In this document: one piece after another, positions 51,767 to 61,000 of the stretch
How positions within the stretch are numbered: position 1 is the first letter of the stretch
How the letters are laid out: every line of letters begins with the position of its first letter
NCBI GenBank assembly: GCA_009760855.2
Contig: WPIO01000016.1
Location: 6,197,501 to 6,258,500 of the forward strand
Origin: Cristatella mucedo
Taxonomy: Eukaryota; Bryozoa; Phylactolaemata; Cristatellidae
Length of the DNA: 61,000 nt
Direction: 5' to 3'
Made by a program: the position numbers and the translations under genes
The notes under the pieces: model-generated
What the model saw: only the letters and a program-made list of their open reading frames with translations
Database searches by the model: none
Told to the model about the DNA's origin: nothing

Positions 51767-54700
51767 TGTGTGTGTGTGTGTGTGTGTGCACGTGCACGTG
51801 TGTGTGTGCACGCGGGTGGGATATTAAGGATACAGAAATCGATAAAAATCTCCCCGAGACACAAACAGGTTTAGACAGAGAGGCAAAGAGAAAGAGACAG
51901 GGAGAGAGAGACGTTTATTCACAGTGACAGAGAGATGCACATTAAAGAAAGAGACACAGACAGAGGGACGGGCCTGCAGCAAGTAACAGATAATGCCAAT
52001 GAGCCTGTTAGAGTGGACGCAATGTGAGATGCACAGAGTGAGAGCGGGCAGCGTGCGGGGGGACCCCTTTCTCCCTGAGCTTTGACCGGATAGCTCCTGT
52101 GTGAAATGCTCCGCGATTAGCGCCTGGATGCAGCAGCAGCAGTCGGGCAGCCGGGCAGGAGCTATGATTGAGCTCAATCTTGATCTCCACGTGAGACCAG
52201 CCCTCGCTCACTATGGCACACTGCTCCGTGTAGGGAAGCCTGGAGATGCTTAGGCAACATGAGCAAGGAGCAAGCCATGGCCGAGTACGTGGCAGCAGTC
52301 GCCCAACTAGACAGCAACTGGGCAAACATGGTAAGCGATTGCAGTAGTCAGTAGCCACTTAAGTGTTTCAGCTGACATCGCATAGATGCAGATTTTTTTG
52401 ACGGTGGCTTTTTCCGTCACTCTTTTCAGATATTCGGCTGTTGGCCGGTACCCTATTGCTACACTTTCTACGCTGGTAGTTATCCATCTCGAAATGTTGC
52501 ATTTCCTATCCTTAGTCCAGCTGATTGCCCGCCTCCTATGTACTATGGCGGGTGTCTGCTAACAGCCAGGGGCTGTTTGTGGCCCCATATCTCGCTCACT
52601 CAATGATGATATGTCGCACTCTGCAGCCACAGTATCTGTAGACCTGTATGTAAATGGACATCTGTAAGAAAGTCACGAGAACACCCATGATAGTGCATAT
52701 TGTTCACGTCCTGTGGAGTGAGAAAGTTATGTGTGACTGAATTTTTTAGGAACTCGATGTTTCAGTGCCATCTCTATTGCCTGACATGTCGAGGTAGGTG
52801 AGCAAGAATAATGCAATGCCGTGATTTATTGTTTGGCAGCACTTACTGATACGAAGGATACCAATGGTACCAGCAAGAAGCTCGGTACTGAAGTACTAGC
52901 AATGCTCTGAGGCATATGTGGCTGCAGCAGCAGCAACTCTCGGTTGTAGGCTGCTTGTATTAAAATGGTCGAAAGGGAATGGGACCGGCTGGTCCTCACT
53001 GTTACTGGAGAAAGTAGCCTGAGACAAATGCTAAGCATTTCACCCAAACATTGCTTGCACAAGTTGCCTTGTGCTGTCAATAAATTAGCGCCCTGCCTCG
53101 GCTCGGCTCGTCCCTTGATGGGTTTACCGAGGAGAGTGTGGCAGGCGGCTTGGCCACCCGACATTCCCACTGGCCTTCCTATGATTTTATTGACTGCCTC
53201 TGCAAAGCTCAGGGTCTCTGATCCCTATTGGCTCAAATTCGCCTGGCTGTTCAGACTCATCGTTCGTCAGTTGCTTGGCCTTGTGAGCTTGTCCATCATG
53301 TATTATGATGCTGCTCCTGCACTCTGCACGCGCCGCCGCGGCGTCGGCATAGGTGATGCAATGATACTCGCCCACCTTTAGGTGAATACAGCCGACGGTG
53401 CGGCTGAGGGCGGCAAGGGTGACCTCAGCGGCTGGGTGACGGTGAGCACGATGCATGATCCCGAGGAGAACTGCTTGGCCGACGAGGACAAGACCGTGTT
53501 CGACTGGTGCAAGGAAGGCAATCTGGCCGCAGTGCAAAGTTGCATTGACGGCAGGCGGGCGCCGGTCGACTGCAAGGACGAATCCGTGAGTTTGCCCCCC
53601 CCCCCCGCGGGCAGTCGTCGTTGTCTGCGCTCGGTGTACATCCCGCGAGTGATTCCTCGAGGTGGCCGCTAGCCTTTTGCGTCTCGAGACGGAGACAGGA
53701 GTTCAGTTTGGGACTCCTTGATCCGAGTTCCAGCTCTTGTCGAGTAGTGAATCGCGCCTCTCCTCCCTTCTCTGGCTCATCTCATTGACACACTGGCTTA
53801 CCTGCCTCGGTCTAGATTTGTGTCCACCTGGTTCCATATATCGGTCGCTACGTCTGCCTGTCTCATTCTCTTGTCTTGCACTCAGTCTCCGACGTCGTCA
53901 GAGGAGTCACGCAAGCTTGCCTCTGCTGGACTCCGCCATGTTTTGTTTTCTGTCTCCCCTTCCACTTGCCTTGCTTTTCGAGAGCTGCGCTGTATCCGAT
54001 TGCACGCCTGCCCCTCTGCCGCCCGTGACGGACTGTGTGGCCCTGCGGCTTTGCATGCACTATTAAGTAAGTGCTGTCACTTTTCACTTCTTCTTCACAG
54101 GGTCTCTCCTTGCTCCACTGGGCTGCCGACAGGGGACACTTCGACATTGCAAAGTATTTGATTGCCCGTGGTGCCGATGTCAACTGCACTGATGATGATA
54201 CCCAAACGCCTCTGCACTATGGTAACCAAGCTCTTGCTTGCCTTAGTCTGCTGCTGCTGCTGCCTGCATCATACCGAACTACGATCGGCTGCCCTGCAAT
54301 GGCTGCATGCTGCTCGGAGGTGCCGTTCATGAGCGAAGTCTTTGTACCAATCGATCCTAGCAAAGGCCAAGTCTAGCTTCTATAAAAACATTGTTGAATC
54401 ACAGATGCACAATCCAAAAATGCTGATGTCGACGATAAACCATCTCCTCAACCGCTCCCAGGTTAGCTCCTTACCTGATGATCCTTGTGGTGATCTAGCC
54501 GATCGCTTCTCTCGATTCTTTGTGCAGAAGATAGACAAGATCAGGGAATCCATCCCTGCGATGACAACATCCCCACTAGAATGCTGTTCCCCGATTCCTG
54601 GCTGCACCTCAATGTCTACATTTAAGGAGGTCACTAGTGATCTAGTCCTGAAGTTCGCATCTCAATCAAAGAAGACAACAAGTCCTCTGGACCATATTTC

Positions 54701-57700
54701 CACTGTCCTGCTCATACGTTGCATTGATCTGCTGCTGCCATGCATAACTAACATCATTAATATGTCATTAGCCTCAGGTCATGTCCCAGCACCTTTCAAA
54801 AAAGCTGTAGTCAGGCCACTTCTCAAGAAATCGACACTAGACCAAGAGAACTAGTAGCTTTGGAATCACAGACCAACTGGTCTGGCTGACCTCAAATCAT
54901 ACTGCTCTCAATCGTCGACCGAAGGAGGCTTGCAGGCGAGCGAGTTCTTTGGCCAGGGGAAATGGCCTGTGCTAGATTTTGAATCCCCGTGACAGGAAAT
55001 ACGTCCTGAAAATATAAAGTCGATGCGTTGCTTGACTGGGAGCCAGTGCAGGTCAGTTAGAAGTGGTGTGATGTGGCAACTGCGACACTCACGTTCCATT
55101 ATTATTATTGCTTTACAAATATCCACCTTCAAGCCTCCCACTAATGATCTCGTCTTGAAGTTCCTCTTCCAGTCTAAGAATGCTAGACCTCTAGATTGCA
55201 TACATACTGTTCTCCTTCTGAGATGCATACTTACATTCCTAACATAATAGACATGTCCTTAGCCCTAGGTCTTGGTCCCTATATCATTCAAAAATACTGT
55301 CGTTAGACCATTCATTAGGAAGACGGACTAGACCAGCAAAGCTTCAGCAACTTCCACATAGTCTCCCTACAGCCTTTCCTATCAGAGCCACTGGAACGAG
55401 TAGTGTTAGATTAGTTGCACAACATATATACCTCAAACCTGGCAAGTTCCAGTCAAGCTTCAGAGCAAATCGTTTCACGGAGTCAGCGCTGCTGGGAATG
55501 TATATAACGACCATCTCAGGAATTCTGATGTAATTAGTCTCTCTGCTACTTCTGTTGGATCTCTCAGCAGCAGCATTTGATACCATTGATCGCGAGCACT
55601 TATGACTAGGCAGCACTGGCACTGCATCGTGTAGGAGCATGCACAAGAGGTGGCAAAAGTCGTTTCTGGCGAGGCTGTGTAGGGTAACCTAGTGAGTGCT
55701 CTGTGCTTGGTCCAGTTCTTTTCACAATGTATACTCTCCTCTTGCCGATGTAATTGCCGAGAATAATCTAGGTTTTCGTTTTTATGCTGATGACACACCA
55801 GCACGTCGAACTCTCACAACTTATTTCCAGCATGCATTTGCTGACAATCGCACTTGGGTAGCAGGAAACGTTTCTAAATGGAATGACAATCAAATCCACA
55901 TACTATTTGAGGCAAACCTAGGGTTACTCAGTAATAGGAAAACTACCTAATGCTCCAAATGGGCTTGCCTAGCCAGGGCATGTCCTGTAACGTCTGCACG
56001 AGATCTGGGTGCCCTGTTCCAAAGTGACCTTTCACCAGACTGCCAGTTTAGCTCCACAGTCAAGTCTGCCTTCTTTCAGCTGCACACCAAATACAAAAAT
56101 TTGGGTCGGCTTACGTAAGGATACCACTGCCAAGCTGGTCCTTGCATTTGTGAGTCATCTAGACTTTGGTTACTTACTACTTGCAGGCCTACCTGTGCAA
56201 TATGATGCTTAATAATAATAATAATAATAATAATAATGCACTTGATAAAGCGCCCTCAGAGAACTCAATCTCTCTCTCTCTCTCTCTCTCTCTAGCCGCT
56301 TTACATTGGCTGCAAAAGGAAATGCAATTGAATGGTGAGTAATATCATGCTTGATAAGCAAACAATATGAATAGCATGGTTAGTGGTGACATGCTCAGGG
56401 TCAGCATGCAAATGTGGTTAGTGGCAGCATGCACAGTGTCAGCACGCATAAGCACATCAAGGACGAGTCACAGGGACCCACTAAATGCTGTCCTAAATAG
56501 GTGTTAATAAGTTCTTTTTAAATATGGTCAGGTCAGGGGATGTTCTGACGCAAGTCGGGAGGGAGTTCTAGGCTTTGGGAGCATACGAACTAAATGCACG
56601 GTCTCCAAAGCTTACAGTGTGCAAAACTCAAGCAGCTGTCTCAGGCTTGTCTGTCGTGAACGGCACAACTGGCACACGACACACAACTTCTCACACACCT
56701 GCAATGGGTCCCCGTCGAAGCAGTGTATCGACTTCAAGGTGCTGTCTCTTACCTTTTAAGTCTCTCCATTGTCTGGCTGCGAAATACCCATTCGAAATAT
56801 TTGCCAATCAGGCTAGCATCACGGCTCTTCTGACTCAACGTCGTTTAGCTCTTGCTGTGCCTCTAACCACCTGAAATCTTTTGGAGACCATTTTTTCTAT
56901 TCGCATGCCCCTAAAGCCAAGGAATCGCTCACGAATAACGTCGTCGTTGCATCCCCCGACTCGACGGGTTAAAAAGAAGCTAGGAAAGGCTGCTACATAT
57001 GCAGCATATCGCCTGCTACATATGCAGCATTTGCTTCGTCCTTGTGAATTGTCCTTCACGTGCTTATGCTACCTGATCATGTGCACGTTATCACTAACCA
57101 CTCAATCGTGCTTCCTTTACAGCAAATGTAAAGTGCTTCGAAAGAGATTTGAGTTCTCTTAGGGCGTCATACAGACGTATTATTATTGTTATTATTATTA
57201 TCATTATTATATGAGCAGCTCACGATGTGCCGTCGGAGGCAGTTAGCGTAATGTCAAGGCGCAAATCAAAAGTGAAATCGTGGTCTGCCCGAGCGGCTGA
57301 AAGCATAGTCTGCCCGAGTATGCGGTCTTCAGTAGCCACGGGATGTAAAGACAACCCGAAAGGGATGCCAAAGAAAGTCGGGGGGGGGGCCCCGGGGTCA
57401 CACAAGTCTCCAAAGGTCACTGGGTTACGTGCAGGGGCTAATGCCCCCTGCCCCTATAGCAGGCACCTACCTGGGCTGCCGCCTATTCCTAAGCCCCCAA
57501 AAAAATAGTAGCTGATTTAACAGCCTCATTTGCGTAGTGGCTGAAAAGCCTTGCTGGCCATCACCGCCCCGCTTGCCGTTGGCGATAAAGGATCGCCAAA
57601 TGCAGGACTCGAACCCACGACGAAACTCGAACCCACCCTCGGTCGTGAAGCGCAAGCACCTCACCTGCTGGGCTACCCAACCGGGGTCAACGACGAAATT

Positions 57701-58903
57701 ATCTCTTAATTCCACTCTATGAGCAACCGCAAATTTAGTGTCGAATAATTTAACGTTTATTGTTATGTGCTATACTTTTTCCATTAATTGCGAGTCTAGC
57801 CCTGCCTATCTTGCAGGTCTTGCTTCCCCTCAGATGAACATCCTGGCAGTCCAGGTCACGCAGCCCCCCACCCAGTCGCGGCACAAAGCATCTTTCTGCC
57901 GCTAATGCCAAGCATGTCATTTAAATATGTCACCCCTAACCATGTTTTCATGTTTGTTTATCAAGCATGATATTACTCACCATTCAATTGCATTTCCCTT
58001 TGCAGCCAATGTAAAGCGCCTAGAAAGAGATTGAGTTCTCTGAGGGGGCTTTATCAAGTGCATTATTATTATTATTATTATTATTAATGCAAGGAAGTAG
58101 GAGCATGGCTGCAGCAGTGCAGCAGCAACGAAGCAGCGTAACAGCACAAGAGCAGCTGGCTGCAGGAGGAACAGCGATCGCACAGAGAGAGACAAGCGGT
58201 ACGTCGTATCGATTGCATAAATCAGCGCTGCAGTTCAGTAGGTAGACACGAGGGGAGTCGGTCAGACGCGAGGATTTGCGTGCGAAGGTCACGTGGCAGG
58301 AGCCACGAGGCAGTCGCTGCTCTGTGGATACTATTCACGTCCTAGGCAAGACCTGGGCATTGGCTCACAGCTTTTAATTAATCCTGGGGGGAGGGGGGCA
58401 CATGCAACTGGTCGAGCAGATGCGGCCCCACATCGATTTCTCTGGTCGCATCTCCGGCTGCAACTGCGCCAAGTCACGAAGACAAAGAAGAAGGTGGAGA
58501 GACGACAGCATGCTGGAGAGACTGATGCAGACTTCTGCAGGCGCCCCATACAAAGGAAACCCGTGCGCTTCATCTGGCGGGCAATGCCCAAACGACCTTG
58601 CACGCCCTTATCTCGTGTGGCGATTGACAAGACTGCATGCGACGTGCAGCACTGTGTGTGGGTGGGAGTTGCCCCACAGCTGCCGCCGCCTTCCACGCTA
58701 GCAATGCGGAGGCCTCCGCCGCATTGCTAAGCTCACACGTCGCCGTTGCAGCATGCTCGTGCGAGCACGTCGAGCTGGTGCGCCTGCTGCTCAGTCACGG
58801 ATGCAACGCTTCTCTGCACGACAGCGAGGGGCAGCTCGCCGCCAGCAACACGACGAGCCGTGAGATTCGGCTTCTGCTGCTGGCCCGTGACGCCGCCACG
58901 TGA
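49178..58903 (+). CDS. ACBD6: ACBD6, acyl-CoA-binding domain and ankyrin protein, 6 exons, complete
   Basis: Cytosolic/nuclear protein that binds long-chain acyl-CoAs and, in mammals, supports N-myristoylation. Coding exons: 49178-49309, 51050-51114, 52234-52330, 53382-53585, 54101-54221 and 58752-58903. All borders are GT..AG, phases fit, giving 256 residues (human 282). The ACB domain (about 10-98) shows [32 protein letters not shown] and [15 protein letters not shown] linker ([14 protein letters not shown]) leads to two ankyrin repeats, [20 protein letters not shown] and TPLHYA...[15 protein letters not shown] chose the ATG at 49178; the frame is open to another ATG at 48968, but that extension has no family similarity. 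Introns are 1740, 1119, 1051, 515 and 4530 bp, the last almost wholly LINE-derived. Exon 6 ends 137 bp from the convergent TANGO6 stop. Confidence 0.96.
49842..49915 (-). mobile_element. LINE family A-like tail (solo), ACBD6 intron 1
   Basis: 'agtaataatgtcttctgtgtatagtgcccttagagaacc' then 'aggaggcatgtg'; the middle block is deleted. Confidence 0.6.
50549..50755. mobile_element. two LINE A tails head to head
   Basis: Minus tail 50549-50640 (AAT repeats, 'gcacttgataaagtgccctcagag', 'ctagacgctttacatttgctgca') meets plus tail 50641-50755 ('cagcaaatgtaaaatgcctaggaagagatg' to ATT repeats). Together they form an imperfect inverted repeat in ACBD6 intron 1. Confidence 0.82.
51677..51808. repeat. (TG)n microsatellite
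   Basis: About 130 bp of TG repeat in ACBD6 intron 2, followed by purine-rich sequence. Confidence 0.96.
54335..54855 (+). mobile_element. LINE RT 5' part (family A-like), ACBD6 intron 5
   Basis: An open frame starts about 110 bp after exon 5 and encodes the region before the RT catalytic core: [36 protein letters not shown], then the conserved [19 protein letters not shown]. It ends at a stop where this motif normally continues into the RT palm. This is the only place in the window where the upstream RT segment survives. Confidence 0.82.
54985..55100 (-). mobile_element. LINE family A fragment (thumb region)
   Basis: 'aagtcgatgcgttgcttgactgggagccagtgcaggtc' is antisense to the [15 protein letters not shown] codons; nearly identical to 36385-36425. 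Confidence 0.78.
55105..56212 (+). mobile_element. LINE family A, degraded full RT region
   Basis: Decayed but collinear: [14 protein letters not shown], 'ttccagtcaagcttcagagcaaat' (FQSSFRAN), [10 protein letters not shown], 'tttatgctgatgacacacc' (FYADDTP), then the thumb up to 'gcaggcctacctgtgcaat'. Many stops and indels. Confidence 0.82.
56213..56608 (-). mobile_element. LINE family A 3' end
   Basis: AAT repeats, 'gcgccctcagagaactcaatctct' with an internal CT expansion, the 3' UTR ('cagggtcagcatgcaaatgtgg') and the last codons of the ORF. Opposite to the flanking fragments, so it is a separate insertion. Confidence 0.85.
56610..57215 (+). mobile_element. LINE family A 3' end, diverged
   Basis: Starts at [12 protein letters not shown]-like codons ('aggcttgtctgtcgtgaacgg'), passes the ORF end and 3' UTR, and finishes 'agcaaatgtaaagtgcttcgaaagaga' plus ATT repeats. 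Confidence 0.8.
57503..57690 (-). mobile_element. SINE-1 copy with duplicated B-box segment
   Basis: 'tagctgatttaacagcctcatttgcgtagtggctg' and 'gataaaggatcgccaaatgcaggactcgaacccacgac' match the body and head; 'actcgaacccac' occurs twice, 17 bp apart. The A-box area reads 'acctcacctgctgggctac'. Confidence 0.78.
57890..58088 (+). mobile_element. LINE family A 3' UTR and tail
   Basis: 'atgtcacccctaaccatg', 'tatcaagcatgatattactcaccattcaattg', 'ccctttgcagccaatgtaaagcgcctagaaagag' and seven or more ATT units. In the sense direction of ACBD6; among the least decayed tails, so possibly young. Confidence 0.88.
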
Positions 58904-59040
58904 CCCGGCAGCGGGCCGGAGCGAGCGACGTGCGGCAAGCCGACACGGGGGCGTGGCGCCAGCGAGCGTCCAGCGCTCCAGCACTTGCCGAGAGCGGGCA
59001 GAGACTCAGATGAGCGGCCTCTGGCCACTGCTCGCTCTTA

Positions 59041-61000
59041 TCACGGCGGCCCGGGCGGCGCGTCGAGCACCCAGATGCGCTTCTTCATCTCGGCGCTCTC
59101 GGAAAAGGCCGCGGCAACGACGGCGTCCACCTCGGCGCACGCGAGGTCCGCCTGCTGCCGCACGCCGGCGTCGACGTCGCGATCTCTCAGGCGGCGCAGG
59201 TCTCGGTAGACGTCGAGCAGAGCGTCCGCTCCGAGGATGCGCTGCGCGGCGGCCAGCGTGCCGCCGCCCGCGTCGGCGATGCCGCGCAGCAAGTGGCCGA
59301 CGACGGACACCGCCGCCTGGCGAACGACGGCCGAGCGGTCCGAGAGGGCGGCCCCTCGAGCACAGCCGACGATCTGCAACGCCGGGCGCGAGCGAGCATG
59401 CGGCGCGGGTGCAGCGGGCAGGCAACGCGCCCGCTTTGCAGCCGGACGTTTAGCGCTGCACGCTTGCTGCCGAGCGCCCGGTGCTCTCTCTCTCTCTCTC
59501 TCACCTCGTGCACGTAGCCGGCGAGCGAGTAGCGCAGCAGACGACAGGCCTCGGCCAGGGCGGCCAGGCTGCTGGCTCGCACCAGCTCGTCGTCGGAGCG
59601 AAGGCCGCTCAGCAGCGCTGGAAGCACCGTGTCCCTGTGCTTGGGCGCCATGTCGCCTGCGACGAAATACACAAGTGCACTGCTCGAACGAGAGCGGCCC
59701 TCCCGATGCTCGGGGGCGAGCCGGACGCTCGGCGCAGGCAAGCGGCCTCGCTTTTGCAGGGGGGGAGGAGGAGGAAGGGGAAGGCACGCTCTACCCTGGC
59801 AGCCAAGTAAAGAGGGCAATCAACCAGGCACTGAATAGAGCCTCTCAACTTTGACACAACAAATGGGCATCGAACTCGGCCTCGAGGGTGGAAGTGGAAC
59901 ACCCACCACACGGAAGGGGGGGTTACCTTACACCACCACGAGGGGGTTACCTCACAGCATCAGCAAGATGGGCCGTGCTGGTCACGTGACAACCAACGGC
60001 ATCGAGGTCATATTCTTGACCCCGAAGCCGCGCAGTATAACACCTACCGATAAAGCAACAAGTAAAAGAGTGCTTCTTTTCATGGTTATTCATTCGTGAC
60101 GACTCACTGAGGGCTGAGCTATACAGACACACATATGCACGCACATAGACACACTGCATGGGTGGGAAAGAGTGCCGCACGATGGTTTCACCTTTCCTTT
60201 TCCGGTGGCCCAGCACCGACAGCAAGACAAATGGCGGTACGAGCGAGCCGCCGCTGCACAGCAACGCCGCTCACCCATGGCACGGATGGTCTTCACCAGC
60301 GCTTCGCCGAGCTTCAGCCGGTCGAGGGCCGTGTAGCCGGCCGGCGGGCAGGCAAACTTGCCTGCGACGAGCGGCAGCACGCTCTCGCTGAATCTGTCGG
60401 CCAATGCTGCCACGCCTGCAACGAACGGTCCGGCCACCGCACTGCGAGACCTGCTGCTCGAAAACTCGCAAGACGCCGAGGGGCGCCGCTTCGAGCGGCC
60501 ATTGTCCCTGCGCGCCCGTGCACGGGACGGCCTCGCCGAGAACTCCTCTCGCCCTTGGTGACCTCGGTCAGCATCAGCCCTGCATGCTGCATCCCGAGGA
60601 TCGAGCGATTGGCTATGTGCAGTGGCGACGCCTTAGCGATGCTGTCTGAAATGCTCATCGCGACTGGACTGCTGTGCCCCTCCCCCTCCTCACAGCAGTC
60701 CAGTCCTCCCCCATCCATGTCCACGTGGTGGCATATAACAGACACAGCAAGGGCAAAAGAACACGGTTGGGCAAAAGAACGCAGCAGCGACTGGCCGAGT
60801 GGGGCCCGGCTGGCATGCGCCCACGCAGAGGTGCATCGCAGGTGAGCACGCACGCCTACTCACAGTTTATGGCGGCCAAATAAACATAGCTGTCGCTGTC
60901 ATTCATGTGTCGCTCGCACGTGGAGAGCAGATCCTGCGCCCGGGTCATCGCCTCGGCACTGCCTCGCTCCACGTGCCGCCGCAGCGCTATGAGTGCATGT
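59041..61000 (-). CDS. TANGO6: TANGO6 (TMCO7), C-terminal 4 exons, gene runs off the window
   Basis: HEAT-repeat protein with RTP1-type C-terminal domains. TANGO6 was found in a secretion/Golgi screen; the yeast relative Rtp1 assists nuclear import of RNA polymerase II. Exons (minus strand): 61000-60864 (partial), 60415-60275, 59656-59505 and 59373-59041. Borders and phases fit, giving about 253 residues here against roughly 1,090 in human. Markers in order: SYVYLAAINCVAALADRFSE, LKLGEALVKTIRAMGDMAPK, RDTVLPALLSGLRSDDELVR, RASSLAALAEACRLL, GYVHEV, SAVVRQAAVSVVGHLLRG, LLDVYRDLRRLRD, and a C-terminal KKRIWVLD. The stop is TGA at 59043-59041. Introns are 448, 618 and 131 bp. The exon 3 donor leads straight into a GA repeat. 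Converges with ACBD6. Confidence 0.93.

Noticed and set aside
60555-60700. Protein-like minus frame ISDSIAKASPLHIANRSILG within TANGO6, considered as an exon
   Set aside because: The flanking exons join in phase and match the family across the junction (LAAIN-C-VAALADRF), leaving no room for it. No clear acceptor/donor pair was seen.

Overview
The window is nuclear DNA of an animal, probably an invertebrate. Genes are split by introns of 131 bp to 4.5 kb with GT..AG borders. Five conserved metazoan genes can be rebuilt exon by exon with matching splice phases. The gaps are filled with CR1/L2-type LINE fragments, tRNA-derived SINEs and long microsatellites. I cannot name the phylum from sequence alone. 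Nothing looks bacterial, and there is no CRISPR array or operon.

Layout. (1) About 1-20 kb is very GC- and CpG-rich. Its only recognisable gene is a six-zinc-finger GFI1/Senseless-type repressor (minus strand, 1498-5167), with a proposed promoter at 5281-5384. The rest of this block holds simple repeats, a 21-bp minisatellite, a strong intronic hairpin and a few degraded LINE/SINE pieces; I find no other coding exon. (2) About 20-26 kb is a more AT-balanced repeat zone with nested LINEs. (3) 26308-34999, minus strand, is a complete SNF8/VPS22 (ESCRT-II) gene in five exons. (4) 35-41 kb separates the SNF8 and MRPS34 start codons, which point away from each other, and carries two long LINE copies in opposite orientation. 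(5) 41424-45849, plus strand, is a complete two-exon MRPS34 gene (mitochondrial ribosome) with an inverted pair of ETS-type sites just upstream. (6) 49178-58903, plus strand, is a complete six-exon ACBD6 gene (acyl-CoA-binding domain plus two ankyrin repeats); its last intron is a mosaic of LINE pieces. (7) 59041 to the window end, minus strand, holds the last four exons of TANGO6 (RTP1-like HEAT-repeat protein). ACBD6 and TANGO6 converge with only 137 bp between stop codons.

The genes do not form a pathway: they are a developmental transcription factor and four housekeeping genes. What ties the window together is its mobile DNA. LINE family A (reverse transcriptase with YADD, 3' tail ending in ATT repeats) is present as many 3'-end copies. 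One SINE family joins a tRNA-like head directly to a tail resembling the 3' end of LINE A. A second SINE family has a related tRNA-like head but an unrelated body with a conserved stem-loop. LINE family B is a different lineage, and one copy is interrupted by a LINE A tail. The best candidates for new biology are this modular SINE/LINE partnership, the 21-bp perfect hairpin in intron 1 of the GFI1-like gene, and the overlapping 3' ends of ACBD6 and TANGO6.
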